NCBI RefSeq assembly: GCF_000011005.1
Contig: NC_013665.1
Span: 744,001 to 808,000 of the forward strand
Origin: Methanocella paludicola SANAE
Lineage (GTDB): Archaea; Halobacteriota; Methanocellia; Methanocellales; Methanocellaceae
DNA: 64,000 nt
Direction of reading: 5' to 3'
The stretch's first letter is position 1. Every line of letters begins with the position of its first letter. The notes beneath the pieces are model-generated. The model was not told the DNA's origin. It made no database searches and saw nothing but the letters and a program-made list of their open reading frames with translations. This document shows, in pieces, positions 10,236 through 19,851 of the stretch. Made by a program: the position numbers and the translations under genes.

Positions 10236-11201
10236 ATGAATATATTGATTACCGGTGGTGCCGGATTCGTCGGGAGTCACCTTTGTGATAAATACACTTT
10301 AAACGGCGACAAAGTCATCTGCCTCGATAATTTCATGAACGGCAGCTTGACCAATATTAGGCACCTGATCGGCCACAGGAACTTTAAGCTTATCAACGGA
10401 GATATCAGGAACTTTGACCTGCTCGAGAAAATCATGCGGGACGTGGACGTGGTGTTTCACCTTGCCGCCCAGATTCACGTCGACCGGTCCGTGGTCGAAC
10501 CTAAATTGACCTATGATATCAACGTCATCGGCACTCAGAACGTCCTCGAGGCGGCCCGGATGTACGACGTCCAGAAGGTCATCCACGCGTCCACCAGCGA
10601 AGTATACGGCTCGACGCAGTACGCGCCGATGGACGAAGACCATCCCCTCAATGCCCCACACCCCTACGGGGCAAGCAAAATCGCGGCGGATCGACTCTGC
10701 TTCTCATACATTAACACCTATGGCATGAACATTTGCATCATGCGACCCTTCAACCTCTATGGACCGAGGCAGAAAGATACGGGATACGGGGGCGCTATCT
10801 CGATATTTACGAAGCGGGTGCTGAACAATATGCCCCCGATTATCTTTGGAGACGGGGAGCAGACGAGGGATTATACGTATGTCGAGGACATCGTCGAAGC
10901 CTATGACCTCATCCTGCACCACGAGGGTAGAATGGGCCAGCCGATGAACTTCGGGACGGGCAACGAAATCAAGATCCTCGACTTGGCCAGGTTAATCATA
11001 AAGATGTGCGGTAAGGAGGGCCAGATCAAGCCCGTTTGCGTCGAGCCCCGGCCCGGCGAGGTCGTGCGGCTCATCGCGGACATTTCAAGGGCAAAATCTG
11101 TGCTGGGCTGGAAGCCCCACTACTCGATCGAAATGGGCCTGGGAAAATACCTGGACTGGTATGCCAACTATAAGTGCGAGGAATGGAGCAAGCCGACGTG
11201 A
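10236..11201 (+). CDS. NAD-dependent nucleotide-sugar epimerase/dehydratase (extended SDR)
   Basis: A 321-residue extended short-chain dehydrogenase. It has the Rossmann motif ITGGAGFVGSH at residues 5-15, the catalytic YGASK (Tyr-xxx-Lys) near residue 147, the upstream STSEVYG serine region, and the substrate-binding IMRPFNLYGPRQ segment. The family acts on UDP-, dTDP- or GDP-sugars as 4-epimerase or 4,6-dehydratase. The overlapping aminotransferase gene downstream favours a 4,6-dehydratase that makes a keto-sugar for amination, as in LegB/LegC-type pairs, but no acetyltransferase or NeuB-like partner is present here. A truncated copy of its 5' end lies at 4361. Confidence 0.88.
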   Translation: MNILITGGAGFVGSHLCDKYTLNGDKVICLDNFMNGSLTNIRHLIGHRNFKLINGDIRNFDLLEKIMRDVDVVFHLAAQIHVDRSVVEPKLTYDINVIGTQNVLEAARMYDVQKVIHASTSEVYGSTQYAPMDEDHPLNAPHPYGASKIAADRLCFSYINTYGMNICIMRPFNLYGPRQKDTGYGGAISIFTKRVLNNMPPIIFGDGEQTRDYTYVEDIVEAYDLILHHEGRMGQPMNFGTGNEIKILDLARLIIKMCGKEGQIKPVCVEPRPGEVVRLIADISRAKSVLGWKPHYSIEMGLGKYLDWYANYKCEEWSKPT

Positions 11202-11206
11202 TCCAT

Positions 11207-12367
11207 ATGCTCCGAAGCGAATTTTTACCATACTCTTCCCCTTTAATAGCCGAAGATGAGATAAACGAGGTTACTGATACTCTCAGATCAAGCTGGCTAT
11301 CCCGCGGCCCGAAGACAGCTGAGTTCGAGAGGCAGTTCGCCGACTACGTCGGCGCAAGCCATGCCATCGCCATGAACTCGTGTACGGCCGCCCTGCACGT
11401 TGCCCTGATTGCCAGGGGTATCGGGCCCGGGGATGAGGTGATCACTTCGCCCCTGACCTTTGCGGCGACGGCTAATACCATCATACATTGCGGCGCTAAA
11501 CCAGTATTCGTAGACGTCGACGCTGAAACCGGTAATATCGACCCGTCCGGTATCGAGGAGAAGATAACGAATAAAACAAAGGCCATCGTGCCAGTCCATT
11601 ATGCCGGGCAGGCTTGCGATATGGACCGGATCATAGGCATCGCCAGGAAGTACGGACTCTTCGTATCCGAGGATGCCGCTCATGCCATTTATACGACATA
11701 TAAAGGCCGGATGATCGGTGGCATTGGCGATGCCACGTCCTTCAGCTTTTACGCCACAAAGAATCTCTGCACGGGAGAGGGCGGAATGCTCACGACCAAC
11801 GATGACTCCATCGCTGAGAAGGCCCGGGTCATCAGCCTGCACGGGATGAGCAAGAACGCCTGGAACCGGTATGATAAGAACGGCTCATGGTACTATGAGA
11901 TACTCTACCCCGGATTCAAGTATAATATGACGGATATCCAGGCGTCGCTGGGTATCCAGCAGCTGAAAAAGCTTGAGCATATGCAAAAAGCCCGGGAGGC
12001 TTATGCGAAGCGATATAACGAAGCATTCGCCGGCGTGCCCGGGATCATAACGCCAAAGGAGATCCCCGGGAACCGCCATTCCTGGCACCTCTACGTCATT
12101 CAGCTGGACGGAAACCAGATCCGGATTGGGCGGGACCGGCTTATCGAGGAACTCACGAAGAGGAATATTGGAACGAGCGTCCATTTCATTCCCGTTCATT
12201 TGCACCCGTATTATCAGGAACGATATGGCTACAAAAAGGGCGCCTATCCGGTCGCCGAACATATGTACGAGCGCATGGTATCCCTGCCGCTTTACCCCAA
12301 GATGCGGCCGGAGGATATTGACCGCGTGGTCGACGCCGTGACGGGCATCGTCCGAGAAAATCGCTAA
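11207..12367 (+). CDS. DegT/DnrJ/EryC1/StrS family sugar aminotransferase
   Basis: About 386 residues. A PLP-dependent fold-type I aminotransferase that aminates a keto-sugar nucleotide using glutamate or glutamine. Seen are the N-terminal PLIAEDEINEV segment, substrate-site NSCTAALHVAL, cofactor Asp in SEDAAHAIY, and the Schiff-base lysine in SFYATKNLCTGEGG. The frame is open from GTG 11174 with ATGs at 11183 and 11207; the last gives the usual short family N-terminus and starts five bases after the epimerase stop. The overlap or near-abutment implies co-transcription with the epimerase and consecutive steps of an amino-sugar pathway. Confidence 0.88.
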   Translation: MLRSEFLPYSSPLIAEDEINEVTDTLRSSWLSRGPKTAEFERQFADYVGASHAIAMNSCTAALHVALIARGIGPGDEVITSPLTFAATANTIIHCGAKPVFVDVDAETGNIDPSGIEEKITNKTKAIVPVHYAGQACDMDRIIGIARKYGLFVSEDAAHAIYTTYKGRMIGGIGDATSFSFYATKNLCTGEGGMLTTNDDSIAEKARVISLHGMSKNAWNRYDKNGSWYYEILYPGFKYNMTDIQASLGIQQLKKLEHMQKAREAYAKRYNEAFAGVPGIITPKEIPGNRHSWHLYVIQLDGNQIRIGRDRLIEELTKRNIGTSVHFIPVHLHPYYQERYGYKKGAYPVAEHMYERMVSLPLYPKMRPEDIDRVVDAVTGIVRENR

Positions 12368-12470
12368 CTTTTTTTAATTGATAAAAGAAGGTAAGGCCTA
12401 TCGGGCTCATAATCCCCGGATTGTTCGACTGGTCCGGAGCAAGCCTGACAGGCCTTTAATTGCTTAAGCT

Positions 12471-15400
12471 TTACCCGTTGAGCAGGCCGTTTATGAAATC
12501 GATCCAGCTCCCGGGGTCGAACAGTTTTGACCGGCCATATGGCTTGTACACGACGACATTCTTACTCACGGTATCGCCGAACGTTCCGTATGTTCCCTGG
12601 GCAGTGCGGTACTTGAGCGTATATGAGCCCGCGGCATTGGGGGCCTTAATGTGGACACGCCATGTATAGGTTCCTCCGGGGGCTACAGTGACCCCGGGGG
12701 CCATGTTGACGTGCGTACTTCCGAACTGGGCGGCATCGCTGGTATTATCCGCGCTCAGCCATATGCCGCCATTGGTGCTCCACGACACGTTGCCGGTGTT
12801 TTTCATTATTATCGATACCGTGTATTGCCTCCCGCCGACCATCGTCGACGGTATCGAGTCGCCAATGTACGTCGCGGCGAGCCCGGGCAGCTGCCTTGGT
12901 ATCGGCGTTGGCGTTACGGAAGGTTTCGGGGTGGGTGTCGGCGTTATGGATGGTTTCGGGGTGGGTGTCGCCGTTGGTGTGGCAGTTGACGTTGGCGTTA
13001 TCGATGGTTTCGGGGTGGGTGTCGGCGTTATGGATGGTTTCGGGGTGGGTGTCGCCGTTGGTGTGGCAGTTGACGTTGGCGTTATCGATGGTTTCGGGGT
13101 GGGTGTCGGCGTTATCGATGGTTTCGGGGTGGGTGTCGGCGTTGGTGTGGCAGTCGGAGTTATTGTCGGCGCCACTGTTGGTGTTGGCGTTGGCGTGGGG
13201 GTGGGTGAGGTGGTTGTCCTCCAGGTGTCTGTGTTGTAGTTGTCGGTTATTTCTTGGCTGGTTAGTCCGCGGTCGTATATTCTTACGGTGGCTATGCTTC
13301 CGTTGAATGGCCATGCGGCGTAGGGGCTGTACCTGCCTATTGTTAAGTCGATGGCGGATGGGGATGTTCCGGTGCATGGGGTGCTTGTGTATTTCACGCC
13401 GTTGACGTACAGGCTTATCGTGCTTCCATCGTATGTGGCCGTGGCCATATACCATTTACCGGCCATGAGGCCGGGATCGCACTTGACGTAGGCCATGTTC
13501 TGGTTTCCGTTGTACATGAAGAAGTCCAGTGTTTTATCGCTGTTCAGCCGCATGTTGTAGCCCTGCCCCGTGTTCGTTGAATAGCCTTTACTCGCCAGTG
13601 ATTGGGTGGATGTGAAGTTGCGCGGGTTGAACAGTACCTCTATGGTCATGCCGTTGGCCGCCGGGTTAAGGCCCGGCGAATCGTGGCACTGGATGTAGCT
13701 GCTGGCGCCGTTGAAGTTCCTTGAGCCGGCGCCGCTCGGAAGCTTGGCGTAGGTGGAAGCGTTCGCAACGCCATTATTCCCGTTACCGCTCAAATCCGTC
13801 AACGTACCACCGGTATCATTCATATCATACCATAGCGTCAGACCATTCTTAACAATGCCCGAGCCAGGCGTCGGCGTCGGTGTTGCGGATGGTTTCGGCG
13901 TAGGCGTTATAGTAGGCATTGCCGTAGGAGTAGGCGTTGGCGTGGCAGTCGGAGTAATCGTCGGCGTAGCCGTGGGCGTGGGAGTAATGGATGGCGTAGG
14001 TGTAGACGTAGGAGTAGGGGTTGATGTCCCGGAAGGTACTATATCAAACCTATGCTCGCTGGATCCGGTGGTAATTGTCATCGTGTTACCGGATATTGCC
14101 CAATTCGTATATGGCGTCCCATCCCTTGTGACCGTATAGCCACTTACCGGGTTTATCTGGCTCAAAGTAATGGTTATATTACCGGTACCTTTTACGCTAA
14201 ACGTAAGGCCATTACCCTGTTTCTTCAGCGTCAGGTAGTCCACCATGGAAGACACGGTCACCAGCGGGACATTCGAATAGTTGAGGTACCTGCCGCCCAT
14301 CAGGGTATATTCTACAGGCTGGCCGCTGCTTCTGACGAAAACCGTATTGGCATCCGTCGAGTAAGACGCGAAGGAAGAAACGCCCTTGCCGGTGTAAATA
14401 TAATCTACATAGGTCGGGGATGTCACCGTCAGCGCGTTGCCCGTTCCGCTTACGCTCAATACTTGTGGTGATCTCTGGGATTCACTCGAGTATTTCGGGA
14501 GGAGCACGGTAGCCCTGTACATGTTGTTGGTCGGCGGTGACCTGAAGTAGACCACCGGCGAGAAGACCTCGGATTGCACGTCGTAGCCGGCGATCCGACC
14601 TACGTGTTTCGTCACCAGCACTTCGCTGGAGGGTACGGTGAACACCTGCAGGTTGACTTTATTACCATATGGGTTCGTCGTATTCCATTTGATGGAATTC
14701 GTGGTTACTCCAGTCGTTTTCTCTACTTTATAGGGCTGGGATAGCCAGTTATAGGAGGTATTACCTACTGTAAGGTCGCCGATTACGTGGCCTACCTGGC
14801 TCTCGGAAATCCCCGTGGACGGCACGATGTTCAGGCTCGTAGGCCGGAAGATATTCCGGTAGCACCAAGCCTGGCTGCCTTCCATCCGGTCTACCACGAT
14901 GAAGTAATCCTTTTCCGGGTATAGGATAGAACGGTCATACTGGATCGGTGATGATATGGTCTTACTATCGCTCGAGCCGTCGCTCTCGTGCGTATTAACG
15001 TCGTTTATTGTAGCTTTTGCATCGGCGATCTCCATCCACGACGTATTTGCCAGGCTATTAATGACGGCGGGCGTGCGCAGGTAGTAGTATCCCTTGAATA
15101 TGCCCCTGGCCGTGCTATCCGCCCATGAAGATGGGGCGAAGGGGGTTCTCGGGTCCTCTATGGCGATCGTATTATGGTGTACTTCGTATTGGCCATAGTA
15201 CGCGTCCAATACGTTCTTGTCTTCGCCGCCATCAGCGAGCAACAGGTCCCCGTGACCATAGTACTCTAAGCTTAGCTGGTCATTATGGGCCATATCCCTG
15301 TTCGCTCCGGCGAAAACGTCCCATGTAGTAAAAGACAGCCAGTCACTATCCGTATTCCAGCTGCCTCTGAACACCTGTAACTGCGAATTAGCGTCTAAAC

Positions 15401-16661
15401 GGCTCGTCCATGGCGGGAATTTCATCGGCGTGGAGGAATAGTCCCCGTAAACGGTATACAGGAGAGCGGAGGGCAGCATGGACGTATAGTAGATGTGTGA
15501 CATACTCCCCGAATATGGTAGCAAGTTCGAGCTATCTATGATATTATCGTGGTTCAGGGCATAAGACCTGTTATCACTATCTAGCAGGTTAGCGATCCCC
15601 CGCTGGTAAGAGTACTTAATATTCCCGTCGGTAACAAAATTACTACTGTATTGGTTCGGTAAGGAGTTCCATATCTCGGAGGTCAATGCTTGCTTGGCTA
15701 TGGGATACACGTCGAACATATTCTTGCCATAATAGAAGCTGTATACCTGTGCCCATAAAACAAGGTCGTCGGTATAATAGGTCTTATAATCTCCGAAGAG
15801 GTCCTGTCCAGAGTTATCGCACCCGAAGCTTATCATAGACCTGTTAAAGTTGTGAAGCTTGTCGTTTACGAAGAAGTAGTCAGTGCCCACCTTTATCCAG
15901 TCTGCGGGCGTCGATGAGAAGGACAGGTGGTTAGGGTTTGTATAATCGTTGAGTGTCACGCCCGCAATACCCAGGTCAGGATAAGCTTGCCCCATGAAGT
16001 CAAAATAATATATATAATTCTTGTAATCATAATTGGGGTTCACCGTAGCCGAGTTTAAATTCGTATAGACGGTGTCCGCCAGCCGGGCTAATTTATCCCT
16101 GATCAGCGTATCGCTCGAGGAATCTAGAGTCGGTTGTATCCAATCGTAAGCAAGGCAGTAACTATAGAGGCCAATTGCCTGGAATCCTTCGGGACTCATA
16201 TATACTGTGTTGGAAGGCTTTCGCGCAATATCCAGGTTTAAAAGCGCTTCTTTTGCCTTTGTCGAATATTTTGAGTCCTTTGTTATCTGGTAGGCAAAGG
16301 CCAGATTCATGGCGTATTGTCCTCTCGCCGATATCCAGCCGTCATCGTATGTGCCTGAAGTACCCCAGCTCGGATCGGTGAAATCCTTTGATAGCGCCGT
16401 GTTAGCCGAGCTCATGATGTTACTTTTCCATCCGCTCCATGGGGACGAGGAGCTATGCTGATAGCCCGGCGTCTGGCTTATATCGTGGAACAATAAAAAA
16501 GGATGGGTAGACTGTGCTATCGAAATATTTCCAGAAGAATTAGCGGAATTATCCGCGATACCGGGCGAATAGCTGGCCGCGAGCGAAGGAGAGATTAATG
16601 CAAGTCCGATCATTAATGCGGCAACTGGAAGGATTAAGATTAGGGTCGTTTTTCTATTCAT
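12471..16661 (-). CDS. exported heparinase II/III-like polysaccharide lyase with LamG and NBR1-like Ig domain
   Basis: A 1396-residue secreted protein with a clear signal peptide (hydrophobic residues 5-28, cleavage near PSLA/AS). Residues about 50-870 hold an alpha-barrel plus beta-sandwich of the alginate lyase/heparinase II/III type. Landmarks are DDGWISARGQYAMNLA, the LADGGED segment and the HHNTIAIEDP segment typical of the beta half. A Pro-Thr linker (about 877-931), a LamG module (about 934-1149) related to but clearly diverged from those in the giant protein, a second long Pro-Thr linker, and an NBR1-type Ig-like domain (about 1257-1370, MKNTGNVSW, YTWRVHIKAP) follow. Likely cleaves a uronic-acid polysaccharide outside the cell. 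The paralogue at 24500 lacks the C-terminal modules. Confidence 0.85.
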   Translation of the reverse strand: MNRKTTLILILPVAALMIGLALISPSLAASYSPGIADNSANSSGNISIAQSTHPFLLFHDISQTPGYQHSSSSPWSGWKSNIMSSANTALSKDFTDPSWGTSGTYDDGWISARGQYAMNLAFAYQITKDSKYSTKAKEALLNLDIARKPSNTVYMSPEGFQAIGLYSYCLAYDWIQPTLDSSSDTLIRDKLARLADTVYTNLNSATVNPNYDYKNYIYYFDFMGQAYPDLGIAGVTLNDYTNPNHLSFSSTPADWIKVGTDYFFVNDKLHNFNRSMISFGCDNSGQDLFGDYKTYYTDDLVLWAQVYSFYYGKNMFDVYPIAKQALTSEIWNSLPNQYSSNFVTDGNIKYSYQRGIANLLDSDNRSYALNHDNIIDSSNLLPYSGSMSHIYYTSMLPSALLYTVYGDYSSTPMKFPPWTSRLDANSQLQVFRGSWNTDSDWLSFTTWDVFAGANRDMAHNDQLSLEYYGHGDLLLADGGEDKNVLDAYYGQYEVHHNTIAIEDPRTPFAPSSWADSTARGIFKGYYYLRTPAVINSLANTSWMEIADAKATINDVNTHESDGSSDSKTISSPIQYDRSILYPEKDYFIVVDRMEGSQAWCYRNIFRPTSLNIVPSTGISESQVGHVIGDLTVGNTSYNWLSQPYKVEKTTGVTTNSIKWNTTNPYGNKVNLQVFTVPSSEVLVTKHVGRIAGYDVQSEVFSPVVYFRSPPTNNMYRATVLLPKYSSESQRSPQVLSVSGTGNALTVTSPTYVDYIYTGKGVSSFASYSTDANTVFVRSSGQPVEYTLMGGRYLNYSNVPLVTVSSMVDYLTLKKQGNGLTFSVKGTGNITITLSQINPVSGYTVTRDGTPYTNWAISGNTMTITTGSSEHRFDIVPSGTSTPTPTSTPTPSITPTPTATPTITPTATPTPTPTAMPTITPTPKPSATPTPTPGSGIVKNGLTLWYDMNDTGGTLTDLSGNGNNGVANASTYAKLPSGAGSRNFNGASSYIQCHDSPGLNPAANGMTIEVLFNPRNFTSTQSLASKGYSTNTGQGYNMRLNSDKTLDFFMYNGNQNMAYVKCDPGLMAGKWYMATATYDGSTISLYVNGVKYTSTPCTGTSPSAIDLTIGRYSPYAAWPFNGSIATVRIYDRGLTSQEITDNYNTDTWRTTTSPTPTPTPTPTVAPTITPTATPTPTPTPKPSITPTPTPKPSITPTSTATPTATPTPKPSITPTPTPKPSITPTSTATPTATPTPKPSITPTPTPKPSVTPTPIPRQLPGLAATYIGDSIPSTMVGGRQYTVSIIMKNTGNVSWSTNGGIWLSADNTSDAAQFGSTHVNMAPGVTVAPGGTYTWRVHIKAPNAAGSYTLKYRTAQGTYGTFGDTVSKNVVVYKPYGRSKLFDPGSWIDFINGLLNG
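12895..13210 (-). repeat. Pro-Thr linker tandem repeats
   Basis: Repeating units built on GATGGTTTCGGGGTGGGTGT encode Lys-Pro-Ser-Ile-Thr-Pro-Thr type repeats in the second linker of the lyase. Larger blocks combining a GTCGCCGTTGGTGTGGCAGT unit occur twice, indicating stepwise duplication. Confidence 0.9.
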
Positions 16662-16999
16662 AATATACCGTCCGTTTGTGTTTAAATCGATATATTCTAA
16701 TTAATTTGTGCTTACTAGCTAATTATAAGCGATAATTATGGAATACCTTAATTAATTAAATATTTTTTGTTGACCAGTTAGTAAATATCATTAGATATGG
16801 GAGCTATACTGATAAAAAAATACAATTTTTATTTATATTTTTATTAAATATTGTTAGCTAGCGAGGCTTCCATAAAAGTATGCGTTTGTTAGGCTTCAAC
16901 ATGGATACCAATAGAAAATTATTTAATGAATTGTATACAATACATATTGTTAGTAATAATATTATATAATTTAGCGTACACAACAATAGGTAGCATATC
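16662..16999. other. AT-rich divergent intergenic region
   Basis: About 340 bases between divergent genes, with no open frame of note. The right end holds the TATA box of the dehydrogenase gene. The segment is strongly A+T rich, like the one before the epimerase. Confidence 0.55.
16961..16970 (+). promoter_or_regulatory. TATA box upstream of nucleotide-sugar dehydrogenase
   Basis: ATTATATAAT lies 30-39 bases before ATG 17000, giving a predicted transcript with a very short leader containing TAGGTAG. Confidence 0.5.
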
Positions 17000-18478
17000 A
17001 TGAGCGAGCGACTAAAGGCAATTCTTAGTAAAAAAGGAGCAATAAAAAAGATTGGGGTTGTCGGTATGGGCTACGTAGGAATACCTGCGGCCGCCTTATT
17101 TGCCGATTCGTGTGCTTACGATTTCGTTTGGGGATTTCAGCGTAACTCGCCATCATCCGGGTATAAGATCGATCTTTTGAACCGGGGTATAAGCCCTCTT
17201 AAGGGTAAAGAGCCGATGCTCGATAGCCTGCTGGCCAGGGTCGCTAACGCAGGTAAATTTGCATGCACGTCCGATTTCTCGAATATCTCGAAAACTGATG
17301 CAGTGACCATCTCGATACAGACACCGTTCTTGAACAAGGATGACCTGGAACCGGATTTTCGTCCGCTCCTGGAGGGGCTGCGATCCGTCGGGAAACATAT
17401 CACAGAAGGCTCGCTGGTCGTACTTGAATCGACGGTCACTCCCGGCACGACGGACGGTATAGCAAAACAAATTCTGGAAGAAGAATCCGGCTTGACCGCG
17501 GGCGAGGACTTTGCCCTGGCCCACGCGCCCGAGCGTGTTATGGTCGGCCGGCTGATCCAGAATATCCAGGAGCATGACCGTATAGTGGGGGGCATCGATG
17601 ACGTCAGTACCCAAAGGGCAAAAGAGCTGTATTCACCCATCTTAACAAAAGGGAAGGCGATCCCCATGTCCACCCGCGCTGCGGAAGTAACGAAGACCGC
17701 AGAAAATGCTCTACGGGACTTACAGATCGCGGCCATCAACGAATTAGCGCTATACTGCGAAGCCATGGGCATCAACGTCTATGACGTGAAGGCGGGCGTC
17801 GACAGCCTTAAGGGCGAAGGCATCACTCGTGCCTTACTTTACCCCGGCGCCGGCGTCGGGGGACATTGCCTGACCAAGGACACCTACCACCTCGAAAGGG
17901 GCGTCAAGATGTCCCCCTTGAAGCCCGACCTTCCGGATAATAATAGCTCGATCTTCGTGGTCGCGCGGAATATTAACGACTTCATGCCCCGGCATATGTT
18001 CAACCTCACGGTCCAGGGGCTGAAGAGGGCCGGTAAAAAGCCGGAAGGGGCCAACGTGGCCATACTGGGGTGGGCGTTCCTTAACAATTCGGACGATGCG
18101 AGGAATACGCCGTCCGAGGCTTATCATGACCTATTATTAAAGGCAGGGGCCAACGTAAAAGTCCATGATCCGCATGTTGAAAATTACCCAGGCGTTGCCA
18201 TATTGCAAGACCCGTTATCCGTCCTGCGAAATTCCGATGCTATCGCCATCATGACCGGGCATGACGAGTACTTTAAGCTAAATGCACTTACGGTCAAGGA
18301 ACTGGCGGGAAGTGAACAGCCGGTTATCATTGATGGGCGGAACGTGGTGAGCCCCGACGAGTTCATCGACAGCGGGTTTATTTACAAGGGTATCGGCCGG
18401 GGAGACAAGAACATGCACCCGATCAGGCCATTGAACCCGCTAGAATGTATAGCTGTGGGACACCATGCTGGGCCATAA
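17000..18478 (+). CDS. nucleotide-sugar 6-dehydrogenase (UDP-ManNAc/UDP-GlcNAc dehydrogenase type)
   Basis: A 492-residue member of the UDP-glucose/GDP-mannose dehydrogenase family, which oxidises a sugar nucleotide twice at C6 with NAD to give a uronic acid. Visible are the Rossmann motif GVVGMGYVGIPAA, the ESTVTPGTT segment, and the catalytic cysteine in GAGVGGHCLTKD. The C-terminal domain starts with NVAILGWAF and carries NNSDDARNTPSEAY. It is longer than the usual 420-440 residues because of an N-terminal extension and loops. It is divergently placed from the lyase gene and 71 bases before the flippase gene. A second dehydrogenase lies at 22948. Confidence 0.88.
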   Translation: MSERLKAILSKKGAIKKIGVVGMGYVGIPAAALFADSCAYDFVWGFQRNSPSSGYKIDLLNRGISPLKGKEPMLDSLLARVANAGKFACTSDFSNISKTDAVTISIQTPFLNKDDLEPDFRPLLEGLRSVGKHITEGSLVVLESTVTPGTTDGIAKQILEEESGLTAGEDFALAHAPERVMVGRLIQNIQEHDRIVGGIDDVSTQRAKELYSPILTKGKAIPMSTRAAEVTKTAENALRDLQIAAINELALYCEAMGINVYDVKAGVDSLKGEGITRALLYPGAGVGGHCLTKDTYHLERGVKMSPLKPDLPDNNSSIFVVARNINDFMPRHMFNLTVQGLKRAGKKPEGANVAILGWAFLNNSDDARNTPSEAYHDLLLKAGANVKVHDPHVENYPGVAILQDPLSVLRNSDAIAIMTGHDEYFKLNALTVKELAGSEQPVIIDGRNVVSPDEFIDSGFIYKGIGRGDKNMHPIRPLNPLECIAVGHHAGP

Positions 18479-18549
18479 GGCCTTATTATCACCATGCCGA
18501 ACACTCGAGGAGGTAATCCGGTATATACGAAACTGGCCATCTTTTCCGG

Positions 18550-19851
18550 TTGATCAAACTGAATAAGACGATGATCGACCTTTACTGGGCATTTATCAGT
18601 ATAGCGGTGTCTTCTCTCGTCCAGCTATTATTAAGGGTCGTACTCGGCCGGGACCTGGGGGTATCCGGGCTTGGCATATATACGCTGATATTCACGATAT
18701 ATTTATTCGGTATGCAATTCGCGAACTTCGGTATTGGATCGGCCTTAACGAAATATGTGGCCGAGTACAGGGATGACCTTAAAAAGATAACGGAGTATAC
18801 GACTTCAGGTATCCTGGGCTCTTTTATCTATGGCTCGGCCATCTCTGTAATACTATTTTTATCCTCTGACCTAGTTGCCGTCAATATTTTCCACTACCCG
18901 GACATGGGATATCTATTAAAGGTCCTGGCTTTCTGTTTCCCCTTCATAGCGGTACAAAAATCGGTACTAGGCGTACTCAACGGATGGCAAAAAATCACTC
19001 ATTACGCTATAATAAATATCGCTCAAAATACGCTTGTTTTCCTGTCCTCCATATTGCTGGTCATCGTTTTACATCTTGGGATCAATGGCGCAGTGCTGGG
19101 ATTAGTCTTACCGACGATCGTAGTCGGTTCACTATCGTTAGCCTACGTTAAACGATCACTGTTCATGCCTCGAAAGCTCCTGGATGGCATCCTAATAAAG
19201 CTTTCAGGGTTCGGGTTTTACGTGACCTTGGCGAACTCGGTATCGTTGATCAACTCGCAGGTGAACGTTTTGCTGATCGGGGTTTTTCTGAACGATACGC
19301 AGGTCGGATATTTCGCGGTCGCTGGTATATTAATCCAGGGGATGTCCCTGTTGCCGAGCGCCGTCCAGACGATTATTAGCCCGAAAATATCCAGATTACA
19401 TGGAAATGAAGACTATAGCGGCATCCGAAAGATCATCAAGAGCACGTTCATGTACACGTTTATTATTACGGTATTACTATCGATATCGTTGATACTCTTC
19501 GGCCGATACCTTATCGACATCTTTTTTTCCGATGTATTTGCGCCCGCATACCTTCCGCTAGTATTACTGGTCATAGGCCAGATTGCGTATGCGCCTTTGG
19601 TATCGATAGGTTCTGCCCTTGCCTATATTGGTAAAGTCAATGTCGTATTCAAGATAGAGATCGCCTCTATGGCCTTCAGCGTATTATTAAACATCCTTCT
19701 CATCCCGACATTCGGCATCAATGGGGCGGCGGCTGCCACATCGATCTCATTGATCTTAACTACGGTTCTCAATTTGTATGTACTAAATACATTTATTAAT
19801 GACCTGGATGGCCGTATAACGGCCTCACGGAGGCAGACCGGTGACTTTTAA
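18550..19851 (+). CDS. Wzx-type oligosaccharide flippase (MOP superfamily)
   Basis: A 433-residue integral membrane protein with about twelve to fourteen hydrophobic segments, of the polysaccharide-export family that moves lipid-linked oligosaccharides across the membrane. The N-terminal segment LLLRVVLGRDLGVSGLGIYTL is characteristic. The start is uncertain: TTG 18550 opens the frame, ATG 18571 is the next candidate, and an AGGAGGT at 18508 is too far upstream for either. It overlaps the next membrane-protein gene by 11 bases. Expected to export the repeat unit made by the surrounding enzymes. Confidence 0.85.
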   Translation: MIKLNKTMIDLYWAFISIAVSSLVQLLLRVVLGRDLGVSGLGIYTLIFTIYLFGMQFANFGIGSALTKYVAEYRDDLKKITEYTTSGILGSFIYGSAISVILFLSSDLVAVNIFHYPDMGYLLKVLAFCFPFIAVQKSVLGVLNGWQKITHYAIINIAQNTLVFLSSILLVIVLHLGINGAVLGLVLPTIVVGSLSLAYVKRSLFMPRKLLDGILIKLSGFGFYVTLANSVSLINSQVNVLLIGVFLNDTQVGYFAVAGILIQGMSLLPSAVQTIISPKISRLHGNEDYSGIRKIIKSTFMYTFIITVLLSISLILFGRYLIDIFFSDVFAPAYLPLVLLVIGQIAYAPLVSIGSALAYIGKVNVVFKIEIASMAFSVLLNILLIPTFGINGAAAATSISLILTTVLNLYVLNTFINDLDGRITASRRQTGDF

